Source of the DNA: Ottelia alismoides
Taxonomy: Eukaryota > Streptophyta > Magnoliopsida > Alismatales > Hydrocharitaceae
DNA: 64,000 nucleotides
Assembly (NCBI GenBank): GCA_037367405.1
Contig: JAZKJV010011599.1
Coordinates: forward strand, 434,001-498,000
Reading direction: 5' to 3'
Shown piece after piece: positions 45,551-57,233 of this stretch (its first letter is position 1; each line of letters begins with the position of its first letter). The notes beneath the pieces were generated by a model that had not been told where the DNA came from, did not search any database, and saw nothing but the letters and a program-made list of their open reading frames with translations. The position numbers and the translations under genes were made by a program.

Positions 45551-46549
45551 GGGTCTAGAATGCAGGTATGGCGGCTGAGATTGCGACTGATACCCTTGTG
45601 AAAATTGGTGAGGAGGAGGGTTGGAGGAATATTGTGCATTTTGCTGACTGTATTGAGCAGTCGACTGCTGATGATATCCCTGTTCGTGATATCCGGACTG
45701 CTACGGACCGTGCTGGTAATTCTGCCTCCATGTGTTTCCCTGGGATGGAGGCTGATACTGGTAGGATGGCTGGAAGGGTCTCCCACCCTGCTGCTGCTGA
45801 TGATAGGGCATGTTGCCCATGTTCTAACCCTGAGAGTGCCCCTGAGGACGGGTCAGCTGCGCTTCATTGTTCCATACGCCATTGATCTCCTGAATCAGTG
45901 TCGGGGGTGGAGAGAACTGCTCGGAATAGACTGGCTGGGACTCAGGTTGGTATACAACCATCTGTGTCTGGGGCTGCGATGGCTGCTCCGGAACCTGCAC
46001 GTAGTACACGTGCTGGACAGGCTGGGGTTGCTAGGGAGTCGGCTGAGGGTTTTGTTGCATCGTAGGCTCCTTCTTCTCAGCATTCGGCTCTGCAGAGGTA
46101 GACACATCGTTGCACATGTTTGCATTCAACGCTCGAACGAGCTGCTCCAGCTGTTGGTAGATCTGGTCGAGCTTTTCCAGACCCTGGGTCCTCTTCTCAA
46201 TGACTACCAATTTTTCGAGGTCCTGTAACCTCTTCTCGATGATATCCACCTTGGACAAGTGGCTCCCAATGATGCTCAGGTTGGAGCTCTCATCCTTGTC
46301 CTCGGTGTGAGAAGCCATGTTCACTGGCTTGTTGATGGCGATTGGTGGCTTCATGTATATTCTGGACGAGGATTGGGCTGCTTCTCCTTCAGCCATTTCA
46401 TCGAAGACATTCCATACCACGTCCTCGTCCTTGTTGAAATGTGAACCGCCGCAAGCTGCATCTACAAGCTTTTGGCTCTCAAATGATAGCCCCCTAAAGA
46501 AGTGTTGTACGAGACTGGTCTTTGGAATGTCATGGTGGGGGCACTTCTC
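45551..46549 (-). pseudogene. gag: Athila Gag, middle part with Gln/Pro-rich region
   Basis: One frame runs from the capsid end to the TLRSG part but is cut by several stops (near 46031, 45824 and 45700, among others). It contains VVWNVFDEMAEGEAAQSSSR, a coiled-coil region (IIEKRLQDLEKLVVIEKRTQ) and a Gln/Pro/Tyr-rich stretch. No zinc knuckle is seen, as is common in this lineage. Confidence 0.85.
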
Positions 46550-47272
46550 CTAAAGATCTTTGAATCTCTCCCACGCTTCATGGATGGTCTCGTGGGGCTG
46601 CTGGCAGAAACTGGAGATCCGGGCACGCATATGATTCAATCGCCCGGGAGGATAGAATTTATGGAGAAATGCAAACTTCAGCTCCTCCCAGGTTGTGACG
46701 ACCTTCCCAAGATGGTCAACCCAATAAAGGGCCTTGTCTTGAAGGCTGAAGGGGAACACGGTCATCTTGACTATCCCCAGAGGGATTCCAGGGTAGTGAA
46801 CAGTGGCACAGATGCGGCCAAACTTCTTGAGAAAAATGTACGGTTCCTCAGTGGTGTTCCTGTGGAATGTGGGAAGTAGCGACAGAAATTGCGGCTTCAG
46901 CTCGAAGTGGGTGTGCATGCGTGGAACCTGAATCCACTCAGTGATGCGTCCCGCTCCTGGATTGTATGTTTCCTTCAGTGTAGGCTTCGGCTGCGGTGGA
47001 TCTCCTCCTACTGCCTCAAATTTGGGTCCTCCCACGGAGAATTCATCTCTGACTTCTTCAAAATTCAGCTCGTGGTTCTGATCATCCTCCTATCGGCCGT
47101 CTCTTGCGTCGGCCCTCCTCCTCAGATCGTTCAGCATGTCCTGGAAGGCGGTCTGGGCCAGGGCCTGATTAGTCAACTGCTGCTGAATGGCTTGGATGAA
47201 AACCAGCAGCTGACTGTTAACCTCGCCCTGCGTTGTGTATTGCCCTTCCCCTGTATTGATTTCAGGTTCATG
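46550..47272 (-). pseudogene. gag: Athila Gag capsid region
   Basis: Contains HFELKPQFLSLLPTFHRN, EEPYIFLKKFGRICATVHY, VKMTVFPFSLQDKALYWVD, ELKFAFLHKFYPPGRLNHMR and QQPHETIHEAWERFKDL, the retrotransposon Gag domain of the Athila/Tat group. In-frame stops lie near 47092 and at 46550. The reading continues in the same frame upstream (N-terminus at 47743) and downstream. Confidence 0.93.
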
Positions 47273-47743
47273 TTAGGGCTGCGGTCCCTTTCCTCTTCCT
47301 CCTGCCATCTCAGACTGAACTGGAATTTCTGACTCGTGATCGAGTGGAGAATCTGCATGACAGAGTAAACCCTGATCAGTATCTTCCTGAGCACCTGCTG
47401 TTGAGATGAATCTGGGATTAAGGTCAATCCCAAAAGGTTGTGAATGGAGCATATGATATTGACTGAAATCGATCTCCATCCACAAGGGGTTATTTCGGGG
47501 ACAAGAGTAATCCCGGTTGATTGGAAGGGGAAGAGCTAGTTCGGGTTGCGAGTCCATCCCGAATAGCGGATTTATTAGAGAAAGGCAAGTGTTGAAAGAA
47601 GCGAGAATAGGGGAGTCCAAGGAGACATCCGCAAGATCCGAATTAACTTCTCGGAGATCACCCCTCTTTATTGAAGACGTTGCCGACACGGAATCGATGT
47701 GGGCATCGGCGAGGTCCCGACTAAACCATCCGTGTGGCGACAT
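47273..47743 (-). pseudogene. gag: Athila Gag N-terminal part
   Basis: 156 open codons starting MSPHGWFSRDL, in the same frame as the capsid region and ending at a TAA near 47275. No known domain, but its position and frame make it the likely N-terminus. The start is the first ATG of the frame and is tentative. Confidence 0.65.
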
Positions 47744-49534
47744 CTCGAGAAGGCCAAGAGGAAAAGATGTTGGATGAAGAGCACGATGGTGGACAAGAAA
47801 TAAAATGATTGTAAAACAGTAGAAGGCTCACAATGAGCAAGGGTCAAATAGAAGGAGAACAAAATTTGCGCAAGGGCGCGATATTTTTGATCTTGACCTA
47901 AATGCAACTAGCAATCAAACACAAAACAAGGGGATTCACCAACTCAACGCGTGAAGCCGTGAAGGTTCGGCTTTTATCTTTGTAATTTTTATCTTGAATT
48001 CAGGAAGTTATCTTTCAACGAGTCCTTAGAGCGCTACACCTATAGGAGCGAGAGTACTGCCGGAAAAGTATTCCCGTACTTGTCCTCCTCCTGTGTAACC
48101 TGTAGCTTGCGCTTTTTAAGGTCCTTGTAACCCTTCCTGGATCCCTACTCAACCAAAGAATAAGAGGGAGGAAACCGATAGGCGGAACCGATACTTCGAA
48201 CCTCGCTCGCAACGGAATCACCCGTGGGCGTGCAAGATCCTACTCGGACGCAGACGGTGAGACAGACACACCCGTGAAGGCGTGGTCTATGCTCGGTACT
48301 TCGGACAAGGTCGATGCTCACACAACAGTGAGTCACCAATGGTGACCAAGCCCTACTCGCCTACGTACGATAGTAGCGCCAATACTTCGGAAATCCAGGC
48401 GATACACAAGGCAGTCACAAGCTGGGTTTTGGGCTCTAATCCTTACGAAGCACTCAACTCACTTGGAAGGAGACCTTCTCATGCAACCTGAAAACAAGTG
48501 AGGGTGTAACTCTCCCCATTCAATGAGTCCAATTACCAATTTTATTTAGGTCAAAGTTTTCTTAGCAGTCCCTTTTTTAATTTTTTTATGTTATCGCTTC
48601 TTTTGAGTAGATTCAAACAAGCGCCTAACGATTTTGTATTTTCTTGATCCTACTTTATCCAAAAACAGAGGGAGAAAAAGAGTCGAGAAAAGCCAATGCA
48701 AGTCGGCACCAAGATGGAAATCTCACCTTTGTGCCTAGATGATGGATGCAAAGTAAGAAGACTTACAACTAATCCCAGCTCTCTCCATGCGGGATGCAAA
48801 GCAGAATTTATAAACCTAACTACATGTCGGTATGCAAGGCGGAAATCGTCCTAAGATAGGCAACTGCTAGCGTGAAGAACCACGAGCTAACCACTAATCT
48901 CCAATCCTAAGGTCCGGTCCAGGCTCATCCCTCCTTCTCTCGACACATCGAGTTTAGGAGAAGCGCTTGGCGGGATGAGCTCGCGGCGCGCGGATCAAAG
49001 AAGAGTGAATTAGCTGTTTAATTAAACTAAGTCCAAGCACGAGCTATAGGTACATGCAATTTGTTGTTAGGGTGTTTGGACCTAATCTAACCGATCAAGC
49101 AGTACCTAGGTCTAAGAGCTCAATCCACAAAAGAAATGGAAAAGAAATCAAAACCGGAAAATGACAGGCAAGAAACACGAGAAAAACCGCGGTGAGCCCT
49201 CGGGTGAACAAACACCCGGAAATTAGGCCCGAGTGTCCGAGCGTCCAAGTCCTGTATTATTACAATTTAAAATGGCTCTCTCTCACAAAAGTACAAAAAA
49301 GCTGCTGTCTCTCTTTCTCAAGCTCTCCTGCTCTCTCCTGCCGGCTAGGGTAGAATAGCCAGCTCCTCCTCCCAAGGATGCGCAGGATCCCCTAGGCGAT
49401 CCTCATCGGTCAGCGGTCCCTCGCAAGAAAACAAAAGAGGTGTCAGACAGTTCAAAACAAATTATGCACAAGAAACAAGTAATCAAAAATGGCTAAGAAG
49501 CTAAAAGACACCAAGGTACTCTACAAGCCGATGC
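47744..49534 (-). other. Untranslated leader of the Athila element
   Basis: About 1.8 kb between the primer site and gag with no recognisable coding sequence. Long leaders are usual in Athila elements and would hold the packaging signal. Confidence 0.65.
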
Positions 49535-49552
49535 TCCCCGGCAACGGCGCCA
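49535..49552 (-). promoter_or_regulatory. Primer binding site, tRNA-Asp type, of the Athila element
   Basis: The minus strand reads TGGCGCCGTTGCCGGGGA, fully complementary to the 3' end (with CCA) of plant tRNA-Asp. It lies two bases from the 5' LTR end. Confidence 0.93.
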
Positions 49553-49554
49553 TT

Positions 49555-51761
49555 TGAAAAGCGAAAAAGCAAGAGCCGCTAAATAGTGGTCTGATAAATC
49601 AGACTCACTGTCGCTGATACAACTACTCAAGCCTCCTCGCTCGTCAACAATTAACCCACACAATCAATCAGGTAATCAATAGCAAGGATTAAAATTTACT
49701 ATACCCTACTAAAAATGTACAGTGGCAATCAAGTAGGGGTCGAACACAGGAAACAAAGGTGCAGAGTATAGACAAAGTCCAAATCAAGGTCTAATAAACT
49801 ACTTAGCCAATCTAATTTTTTGTGGGTTTTTAATTTCTATTTTTTATTTAATTTTTAATTTTTAATTTTGTATTTTGATTTTTAATTTTTTGATTTTTTT
49901 ATTTTATATTTTATATTTTTTTCTTTTTTAATATTGGAAAATAAAGACAATGTAATAAAAGAGGGGATAAACTATTTATAAAAATATGCAAAAATAGTCA
50001 AAAATTTAAAAATAAAATCTTTTTGGTCTTTTTATAATATTTTACTGTTTTTGTGATTTTTGGGTATTTTTCAGAATGTTTTTGGTATTTTTAAATAATA
50101 AAATAAAGTAAAATAGTGAATAAGCTACTGGCTGGGGATAAAATGGGAATTAAAAATAACAAACAACCACCAAAATTTTCCAAACTAATTTTAAAATAAA
50201 GAGGATAAAATATAGAAGAAACAAGAACTGAGTTTATATTTTTCTGAGTTTTCTATGATTTTATATATTTTTTGAAGTTTTTGTGTATTTTCGAATTTTT
50301 AAGGTTTTTCTTTTGCAATTTTTAGTGGTTTTTGGATTGAAACTAAAGTAGGTCAAAATACACAGTGGGGAATATTTTAGGAATTTTTAAGGCCTATTAA
50401 TATTTCTTTGGTATTTTCTAAGCTAGACAGTACTGAAAATAGCTATTTTTTATTTTTAATAAATAATAAAAAGCGACTAAAATGAAAAAAATATGGCGTG
50501 CAATGCAAGTTAACAGGAGCTTAAGTCTATTTTTTGAGAATTTTTGGAATTAAAATGATACTCTAAGTAAATAGATCAAGCTCACAAAAATCCTAAGCCT
50601 GGTAGGGGTATAAATGCAATTATAGAAACATCCAGGGGCTAGGGGGCAAATTTCACCAAAAGACACGCGCAAAACACGTGATCTGTCATTCATAGGGGCA
50701 TATTTGTCATTACTGAAAAACGGCAAGGCAACCATGCAATTTTCCTAAAAACATATTTAATTAACTACGCAAAGGGGTATAACTGCAAATACCTAAAAGT
50801 TCGGGATCAAAAATGCAAAATGCCCAAAATGCATGCGTCCCAGTCACGTGAGGTGACGTGGCGAGGACTAGAGTGCAAATAAAATAAGTGTGGGGGCCTA
50901 AGTGCAATTATTACAAAAAATTTTAAACTGGAAATAAAAGTTCAAGGGCTAAAACGTAAATACAAAAAACACGTGGGTTTAAGATGCAAAACACCCACGG
51001 GGATTGATCGTGCGGCCGAGGAGATTTCACTTGACACTCGCCGGGGGAGGTGTTCTTCGTGCGGCCGAGGAGATTTCACTTGACACGTGGCGGCTTTGGG
51101 ACGCGCGATGACGCTTCGACCAGGACAGCTGGGATTAGATCTTGGCGGTGCGATCGGACGGTGGAGAGCGGCCAAGATCCAACGGTGGCTGTGACGTCTG
51201 GGGAAGCTCCTGATCCAACGGCGGGGAGAGGGTCACGAAGAACACCTCCCCCGGCGAGCTTTGACTAGTGATTGCGGCCGACACACGGCCGCTCCAGCCC
51301 TAGGATCAAGGGCAAAACGATCATGGGGCCTCTCCGCGTCTGATGATGGTCTCCGCTGAGGCGGAGACGGCGTGGGGAGCTCGGACGACGGAGGTGGCCT
51401 GGGCAGCTGCTCCCGGGGTCGTCGAGGGTCAATGGAGCCTTCTCCTTGGCACAAACCTGCGGAGTTAGGTGCACGAACAAAAAGGGGGGTTCTGATGGTT
51501 CGAACGAGGCGGAAGGTGGCTCGGGTGAGGAGCTCCGGCGAGCGGCGGAGAGGGGAGCTCTGTTGACTCGATCTGGGCGAGATCGAGATGGATGGAGGGG
51601 TGGAGCGTGATGACGGAGCGAAGGGGAAGAGGATGGAGGTGACCGACGGTCGGGATGAGGTGTGGGACGATCGGAAACGGTGGGCGGAGCTCAGCTCCGC
51701 CGTGGGCTTCGATCAATGATTCACGGCGATTGACGCGAGGGCGATCTAAATTACTCCTAGG
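49555..51761 (-). repeat. 5' LTR of the Athila element, inner part
   Basis: Matches 34526-36695 of the 3' LTR. It differs by a complex insertion at 51009-51086 (a direct 29-nt duplication around an inverted 25-nt copy of 51234-51258). It is broken at CTAGG (51757-51761), the LARD target site. Confidence 0.95.
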
Positions 51762-54754
51762 TGATGAACGTAAAATTCGCCTCTATAATAGTGTGGAATT
51801 ATGCTGTAGTACAGGAGGAGAATTTTGTTCAGCAAAAACCACAGACTTTGAATGCTGTGGAATATTTATACTTGGCAAGTGTACCAAGGTCGAACACTGG
51901 GATACGGCAGCCTAAAGTGAGTATTGAATTTCGATTCATGAAGCACAGAGTGATTTAATCTCAATTTCTGGTCCATATGCAAATTATGATGCACTATGCT
52001 ATCTACAAGGCAATGCCATGATGCATGCAATTTTTTTATTTTGTTTTTATGCAAGTTAAAATGATGCATGGGCAAATAATGCAAGAGAATATGCATGAAG
52101 AATAAAATGTCAGATACAATTATACCCTAAAATGAGAGCAACGTAATATAGAATGAAATTAGAGCCCATTTTGAACACATCATTAAAAATCGGTCATCAA
52201 ATCAATCAAGACAAGTAGAGCATGGTCCCATTTTTCACATAAAAATCACTTAAATTAAAACAGTGTCAAATGGAACAAGTAAGCATGCTAAAATGTAGAG
52301 GACAAAACAAGGATCAAAATGACATTAAAATCATGCAATTTGGACCTACGATGCTCAAGTTATGCTAAAAACAGTGCAAGGGCATAATTATAATAAAAAT
52401 GCAATAAAATAAAGGGATAAATATTGCATTTAAGTCCCTGGAGGGACCTAAATGCAGAAAGCAAAAACCGCCTGGGCCCGGTTGCAATTTGTCCATTTAC
52501 GCGCAGGGGCATATTTGTAGTTCTTCAAAATCTGGAGGGTCTCCCTGAAGTTTACCCAGGCACGCACGTGAGGCACGTGCCTGGGGATCAAAATGCAAAT
52601 ATATAATCTTCCGGAGTCTTCTCTGCAATTTACCCAGGCCCCCACGTGCCTCGCATGTGAGACGCCTAGGCTCGGGCGCCACCTCAGGTTCGGGACACGT
52701 GGCCACTTCTGGAGATCTGTCTGGAGGCTCGGATGACCCAAGCCTATAGGTTGGGCTGGAGGCTCGGGTTACACACGTGTCATCATCGTGACCATCCGAT
52801 CCATCTGATCGGACGGCAACTGTATCTCGTCCTCCTCCGCAGGTCACCGGAGAAGGCGGGGCTCCGGCGACCTGCCATTCGCACCACCGCCTTGTTTATT
52901 AATTTCTAGAGCTCGGGGAAGATTGCTAGTGGTCTAGCGAAGGACTGGAAAGCGCCGCGAGGCTCCGGTGCTGGTCGGAAGGGGAGAACGATGGAGCCTC
53001 GCCGGCGGGGAAAAGCTTGAATCAGCTCCGATGCCAACTCCGGCAATTGAAGTACCTGCAGGCGTTAGTTCTAGCCGAAGCTTGTGCGTGGTTGTGCGAG
53101 GTCAGTGAGGTGATCGGAAGGCCGTGGAGGCGGCGGGAATGGCGGCCAGAGGCTTCTTCGCCGCCGGAGCGGGAGAAGAAGGGGGTCGGAGCGGGAGGGG
53201 CTCTGGAGAAGGGAAAGGGGGTCGGCGAGGGTGCTGGAGGTGTGGCGGATGTGGTAGAGTGATCTGTGGAAGGGGACGGTGAAGATAGGAGGCGTAGTAA
53301 ATCGGAGAAAAAGAAGGAAAAAGCAAGGAGGGAGAGGACCTCGTCGGGGAGGGGGACCCGGTGGCGGAGAGGCTTATGTTGGACCTCGAGGAGGTCCGGG
53401 GATCATCGCCCAATCTGGTCAGCCGTACCAGAGAGCTTGGAGGTGGCCGGAGGCACACCGATACGCGGCGGAAAGCGACGCGGGTCGACACCGGGCTAGA
53501 CCCATCTGGGCCTTGACATTCAGCCCCTCCGCTGTCACCGGAGGGGCGGAGAAGACTAGGGCATAGCCCAAAATGGTGGATGAGGGCTATTGGTGATGGA
53601 GGGGGGGTTTTATAGGAGGCAGAGCTCCGGCGGTTACGAGGTGCGGGGGTGTTTTGAAATGGGGTTTTCATGGCGATGGATTGATGGTAGGTGTCTTTGG
53701 GGGTTACGCGAGATAGGAGGATCTACGGTGATGTCGGGGAGGCGTTACGAGCAGGAGGAGCTAGCAGGTGCGCCGGCCAAAAATGGAAGGGGCCGAGGGC
53801 GTTACAAGGGGTAACGGCCGGGGCTGGAGGTAGACGAAGCTTAGGGAATCGTTGGATCTTTTGATCCAACGGCTGGGATAGGCGCGCGTATGGAGGGACG
53901 CGATCAGATCACTAGATCTGATCATATGGTTGATACAGGAGCGCGAGGGAACGGCTGTGATTGAGGCGGTGAGGAAAATCCGATGGTCTAGGTTTAGTGG
54001 ATGACGTGGATTGCGGGGGAGCGTTGGATGGAGAGTGGATCGAAGGGCTGATATGAGTGGGATACATGGCGGGTGGAGGACCGTCGAATATTAGCTGGAT
54101 CGAAGGGCCTGGATGAGAGCGGAAGTGAGTGGAGGCGATCTGATCTGGGATCAGATCGTACGGCTGGAAATGAAGCAGGAGTGGATGGCGGAGATGGAGG
54201 CGATGCAGAGATGATCCAACGACCCAGGAAGCACGCCAGGTGGCAGCAAGGGAAGCGGGCCACGTGGGCGGGCTGAGGGGGCGCCACGTGGCCCAATCAG
54301 AATAATTCAAATAAAAATACAAAGAAAAATATAAAAGAAATAGTTAGAGGCCGAATTTGGAAAAAGTCAAAACATGAAAGTTGCTCGTCTCGATGAGATC
54401 TACAACTTTCATGTTGGTCAAAAAGCCAAAAGAGGTCATCTGTACAAAAGCTATTTTTGGGGGTATTTTTAAGGGGATAAAAATACCAAGTTTGCGGTTT
54501 TGAGATTTTTTTGTATTTTTTTATCTTTTTAAGGGCCAGTGATTTATAGAAAAGTTATCTACCTATTTCTTAGGGGATTTTGAGTGGTAAAATAGATACA
54601 GAAAAATAAGGGAAATTAAATACAAATAATTATAGGTTAATTATACACAATATAATACAGGATAAAATCAAAGAATTAAAGGTGATTTTATTGGATTAAT
54701 CAAGACAGGGGTTTTAATAAAGAGTTTTTAGCATGATGAATACGAGATTCATCA
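51762..54754 (-). repeat. 3' LTR of the LARD
   Basis: On the minus strand: U3 (54754 to about 53620) with palindromes at 53850-53871, 53902-53923 and 54136-54158, a TATA box at 53607-53614, a GC-rich R region and a long AT-rich U5 with repeated TGCAAT phrases. It ends in three hairpins near 51772-51888. The Pro/Ser-rich frame 53671-53102 is not supported as a gene. Confidence 0.94.
53607..53614 (-). promoter_or_regulatory. TATA box of the LARD 3' LTR
   Basis: The minus strand reads TATAAAAC. The same word is in the 5' LTR at 59079-59086, and the solo LTR has CTATTTAAG at the corresponding place near 29160. Confidence 0.6.
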
Positions 54755-54770
54755 TACCCCTATACTTAAA
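54755..54770 (-). promoter_or_regulatory. Polypurine tract of the LARD
   Basis: The minus strand reads TTTAAGTATAGGGGTA before the 3' LTR, sharing AAGTATAGGGG with the Athila tract. Confidence 0.75.
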
Positions 54771-57213
54771 CCATGCTCTTCCTCGAGCATCTAAAGAACG
54801 AAGGAGTCGGATTAATTCCTGATAGTGCGCGTGAAAAATTCAAGGCTTGATCTTTCAAAGACTCATGACCTAAGTGATCCTAAAATTCTAGGTTTATCCA
54901 AGCCTTAGTCAGAAGGAATCCAACTTCTCTGATTATCGTACTCTCTTTTTGTACATATAATATAAGGATATGACATTTAGTGTACTGCATTTCATGAGAG
55001 CCGAGTCGATGCATCACCCAAAGTTCCAGTCCCAAAGATCTTCCTCTAGACCTAATCCTCAATACTAGGGAATAAGTATGTTCTTGCTTCAGTCAACCGT
55101 CTCTATAGTTTGTCAGACTTGAATATGTAGATGGATGGCCAGATGATGGAGGGACATGGGATTGTGTCCATTTTTCTCACCCTCACATTGGAACAAGGGG
55201 CCTCTCGAGTGCCTTTTACTCAACACATGTATATTATTAATTTGTTGATCAATGTGTCCGTCAAGAGAGTTGGAGTCGTCTACACTTGTTTTTCTGGGAA
55301 TACACCGGGGTGTGTCTTTTCTGAGTATCTAAGATACCTTCGACACCCAGACTTATATCGCTTACGATGCAGGGCCCTTTTTGTGGTGTCAGCCCGACTC
55401 CTTGGTCCTATTTAGCGCTTGGTCCAAGTGGACACTTAAAAAAATGTTTTGGGAGCGCTCGCCATTGGTGGAAGCTCATTTGGAATTTGACTTTGGATTT
55501 AGAGCTTTTCTTTGGCATTTCATTTCTTTTGTTGGCTAGCTCCACTGCTTTTACCAAGAGATTGGCGCACACTGATCAGCAAGTTCCTTTAAATTTCATC
55601 ACACCCTGGCACTTTTAGGTAAATATCCAAGAGATAGCATATGAATCTTGTTCACATACTGGCTAGGGTTTTGCTGACACTCAGGTTTTCTGAAGCCTTC
55701 ATTAACTTTATCCCATCCTCGAATATCATTAGATCGGGTCTAAACTTAAATCTATGGTCCTAGTTCCTCAAGTGATATCTCAACTCAGCTCATCAATTAT
55801 GCAGTTGTGGAAGTGACTGTGCTGATCATATTTTCTTGAAGGTAGAGATGAAGAGTGTAATATAGCACTCAAATCTTTCAAACCAGGGGAGTGTGGATAT
55901 TTAAGTCATGGAAACCCTAATGACTAAGGCATGTTAACTCAGACTCTCAAGATCCCAGAGATCTAGTGTCCTCAAAATCCTCAAGCCTTGCGTGAGTGTG
56001 AATGTGTCAGGAATACACCAACTCCTTGGGTTAGTGAATTTTTGTGTGATTTTTATCTTTTGCAAATTTTTATGGGTTTTAATTTTCAATTTTTTTTAAT
56101 TCCTCGGAGAGACAATGACTGGCCCAGGCTCAAATAAAAGTATACACTTTCAGCCAGTATGGGTGTAAGTACGGGCCGAGGTCCATGTTACTTGAGGACG
56201 GGGCCGTATGCGATGTCCTCTAAACCACCCACTCTGCTAAGGGAGACCGAGGTTCCCTCACTGAAAATGCATACTAAACCTAGTAGTCAGAGTCAACCTC
56301 ACAAGAAATATTTTCAGTTTTTCAAATTTTTTAATTACAGAAATATCTACAAAAATTAATCCCTCAAATAAAAATTTTTACAGGTTTTTACTCAGTTCAC
56401 TAGTTTACCAAAACCCATCCCGAAAAAATAAAATTTTAAAAAGCTTTAAAAACGCGGGCTAAGGCTAAAGTAATATACAATAATATACAGTATACCCCCC
56501 TATACTTAAAATTTGCTATGTCCTCATAGCACAAGTTCCATGAAGCCAAGGCTTGGTTCAAGTACAAGGTGATATAGCGGAACTGAGGAGGAGGGTCCCC
56601 CTATACTTAGGCCAAAATTGGCCTAAGTACAAGAAGACGGGACGAGGGAAGGAAGAGCAGGCAGGTCCCCCCTATACTTAGGCTACAAATAGCCTAAGTA
56701 AGGTCTGCGTTAGGGGGGGGTCTATGATACAAGGGTGAGGGGGAGGGGGTTCGTGAAAAATAGATACACACGGAGAGAGAGATAGAGAGAGAGAGAGAGT
56801 GAAATATACAGGGGGAGGGTGGGGGTGAGTACGTGCATGTGCAGTGTAGGTGTGTGTGTGTGTGAGGGGGGGATTTTTTTGTGTGTACAATATGCAAGAC
56901 TGAAAATAAATATGCAGATGCAAGTTATCTTTTTTTTTTACAAAATGCAATGCAATTTTTGACTGCTGAAATCTCCCAAATCCTTCACAGGTTCTTTTGT
57001 GGCCTCTTCAGCGGAAGTTCCTGACTTCACGCCTCCATGAGGATCAAGCGTCCTCGATCACCATGGGCCCTGCCACAAAAGATAGACGTTAGAAAACCTG
57101 GAGACATTAAATCAGCAAATGATATGCAAAGAAATGATGCATGAAATGAAGACATGAAAATTTTTGAAATAAATAAATAAAAAGTCAAAATCCAAAAATT
57201 AAGCAAAGATGTA
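54771..57213 (-). other. Internal region of the LARD, non-coding
   Basis: No frame with a recognised domain; the plus-strand frames 55131-55415 and 55367-55618 are unsupported. It includes microsatellites (GA at about 56772-56799, GT at about 56850-56864) and the hairpin array at 56494-56702. In length and motifs it resembles the 3' non-coding region of the Athila element. Confidence 0.75.
56494..56702 (-). other. Polypurine-hairpin array in the LARD
   Basis: Hairpins at 56601-56633 (inner stem AGGCCA/TGGCCT) and 56672-56702 (AGGCT/AGCCT) share the outer CTATACTTAGG stem, though the right arms are partly changed. At 56494 a C-run plus CTATACTTA is followed by GCTATGTCCTCATAG, which is also present in the Athila array (40277-40291). 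Confidence 0.75.
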
Positions 57214-57231
57214 TCCCTGGCAACGGCGCCA
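57214..57231 (-). promoter_or_regulatory. Primer binding site, tRNA-Asp type, of the LARD
   Basis: The minus strand reads TGGCGCCGTTGCCAGGGA, differing from the Athila site at one base, two bases from the LTR end. Confidence 0.9.
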
Positions 57232-57233
57232 TT

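Noticed and set aside
45605..46228. 207-codon Leu-rich plus-strand frame
   Set aside because: Antisense to the Gln/Pro-rich Gag region; Leu-richness mirrors Gln codons.
53102..53671. 189-codon Pro/Ser-rich minus-strand frame in the LARD LTR
   Set aside because: GC-rich LTR sequence just downstream of the TATA box; the equivalent frame is broken differently in the other LTR (58545-58929) and in the solo LTR.
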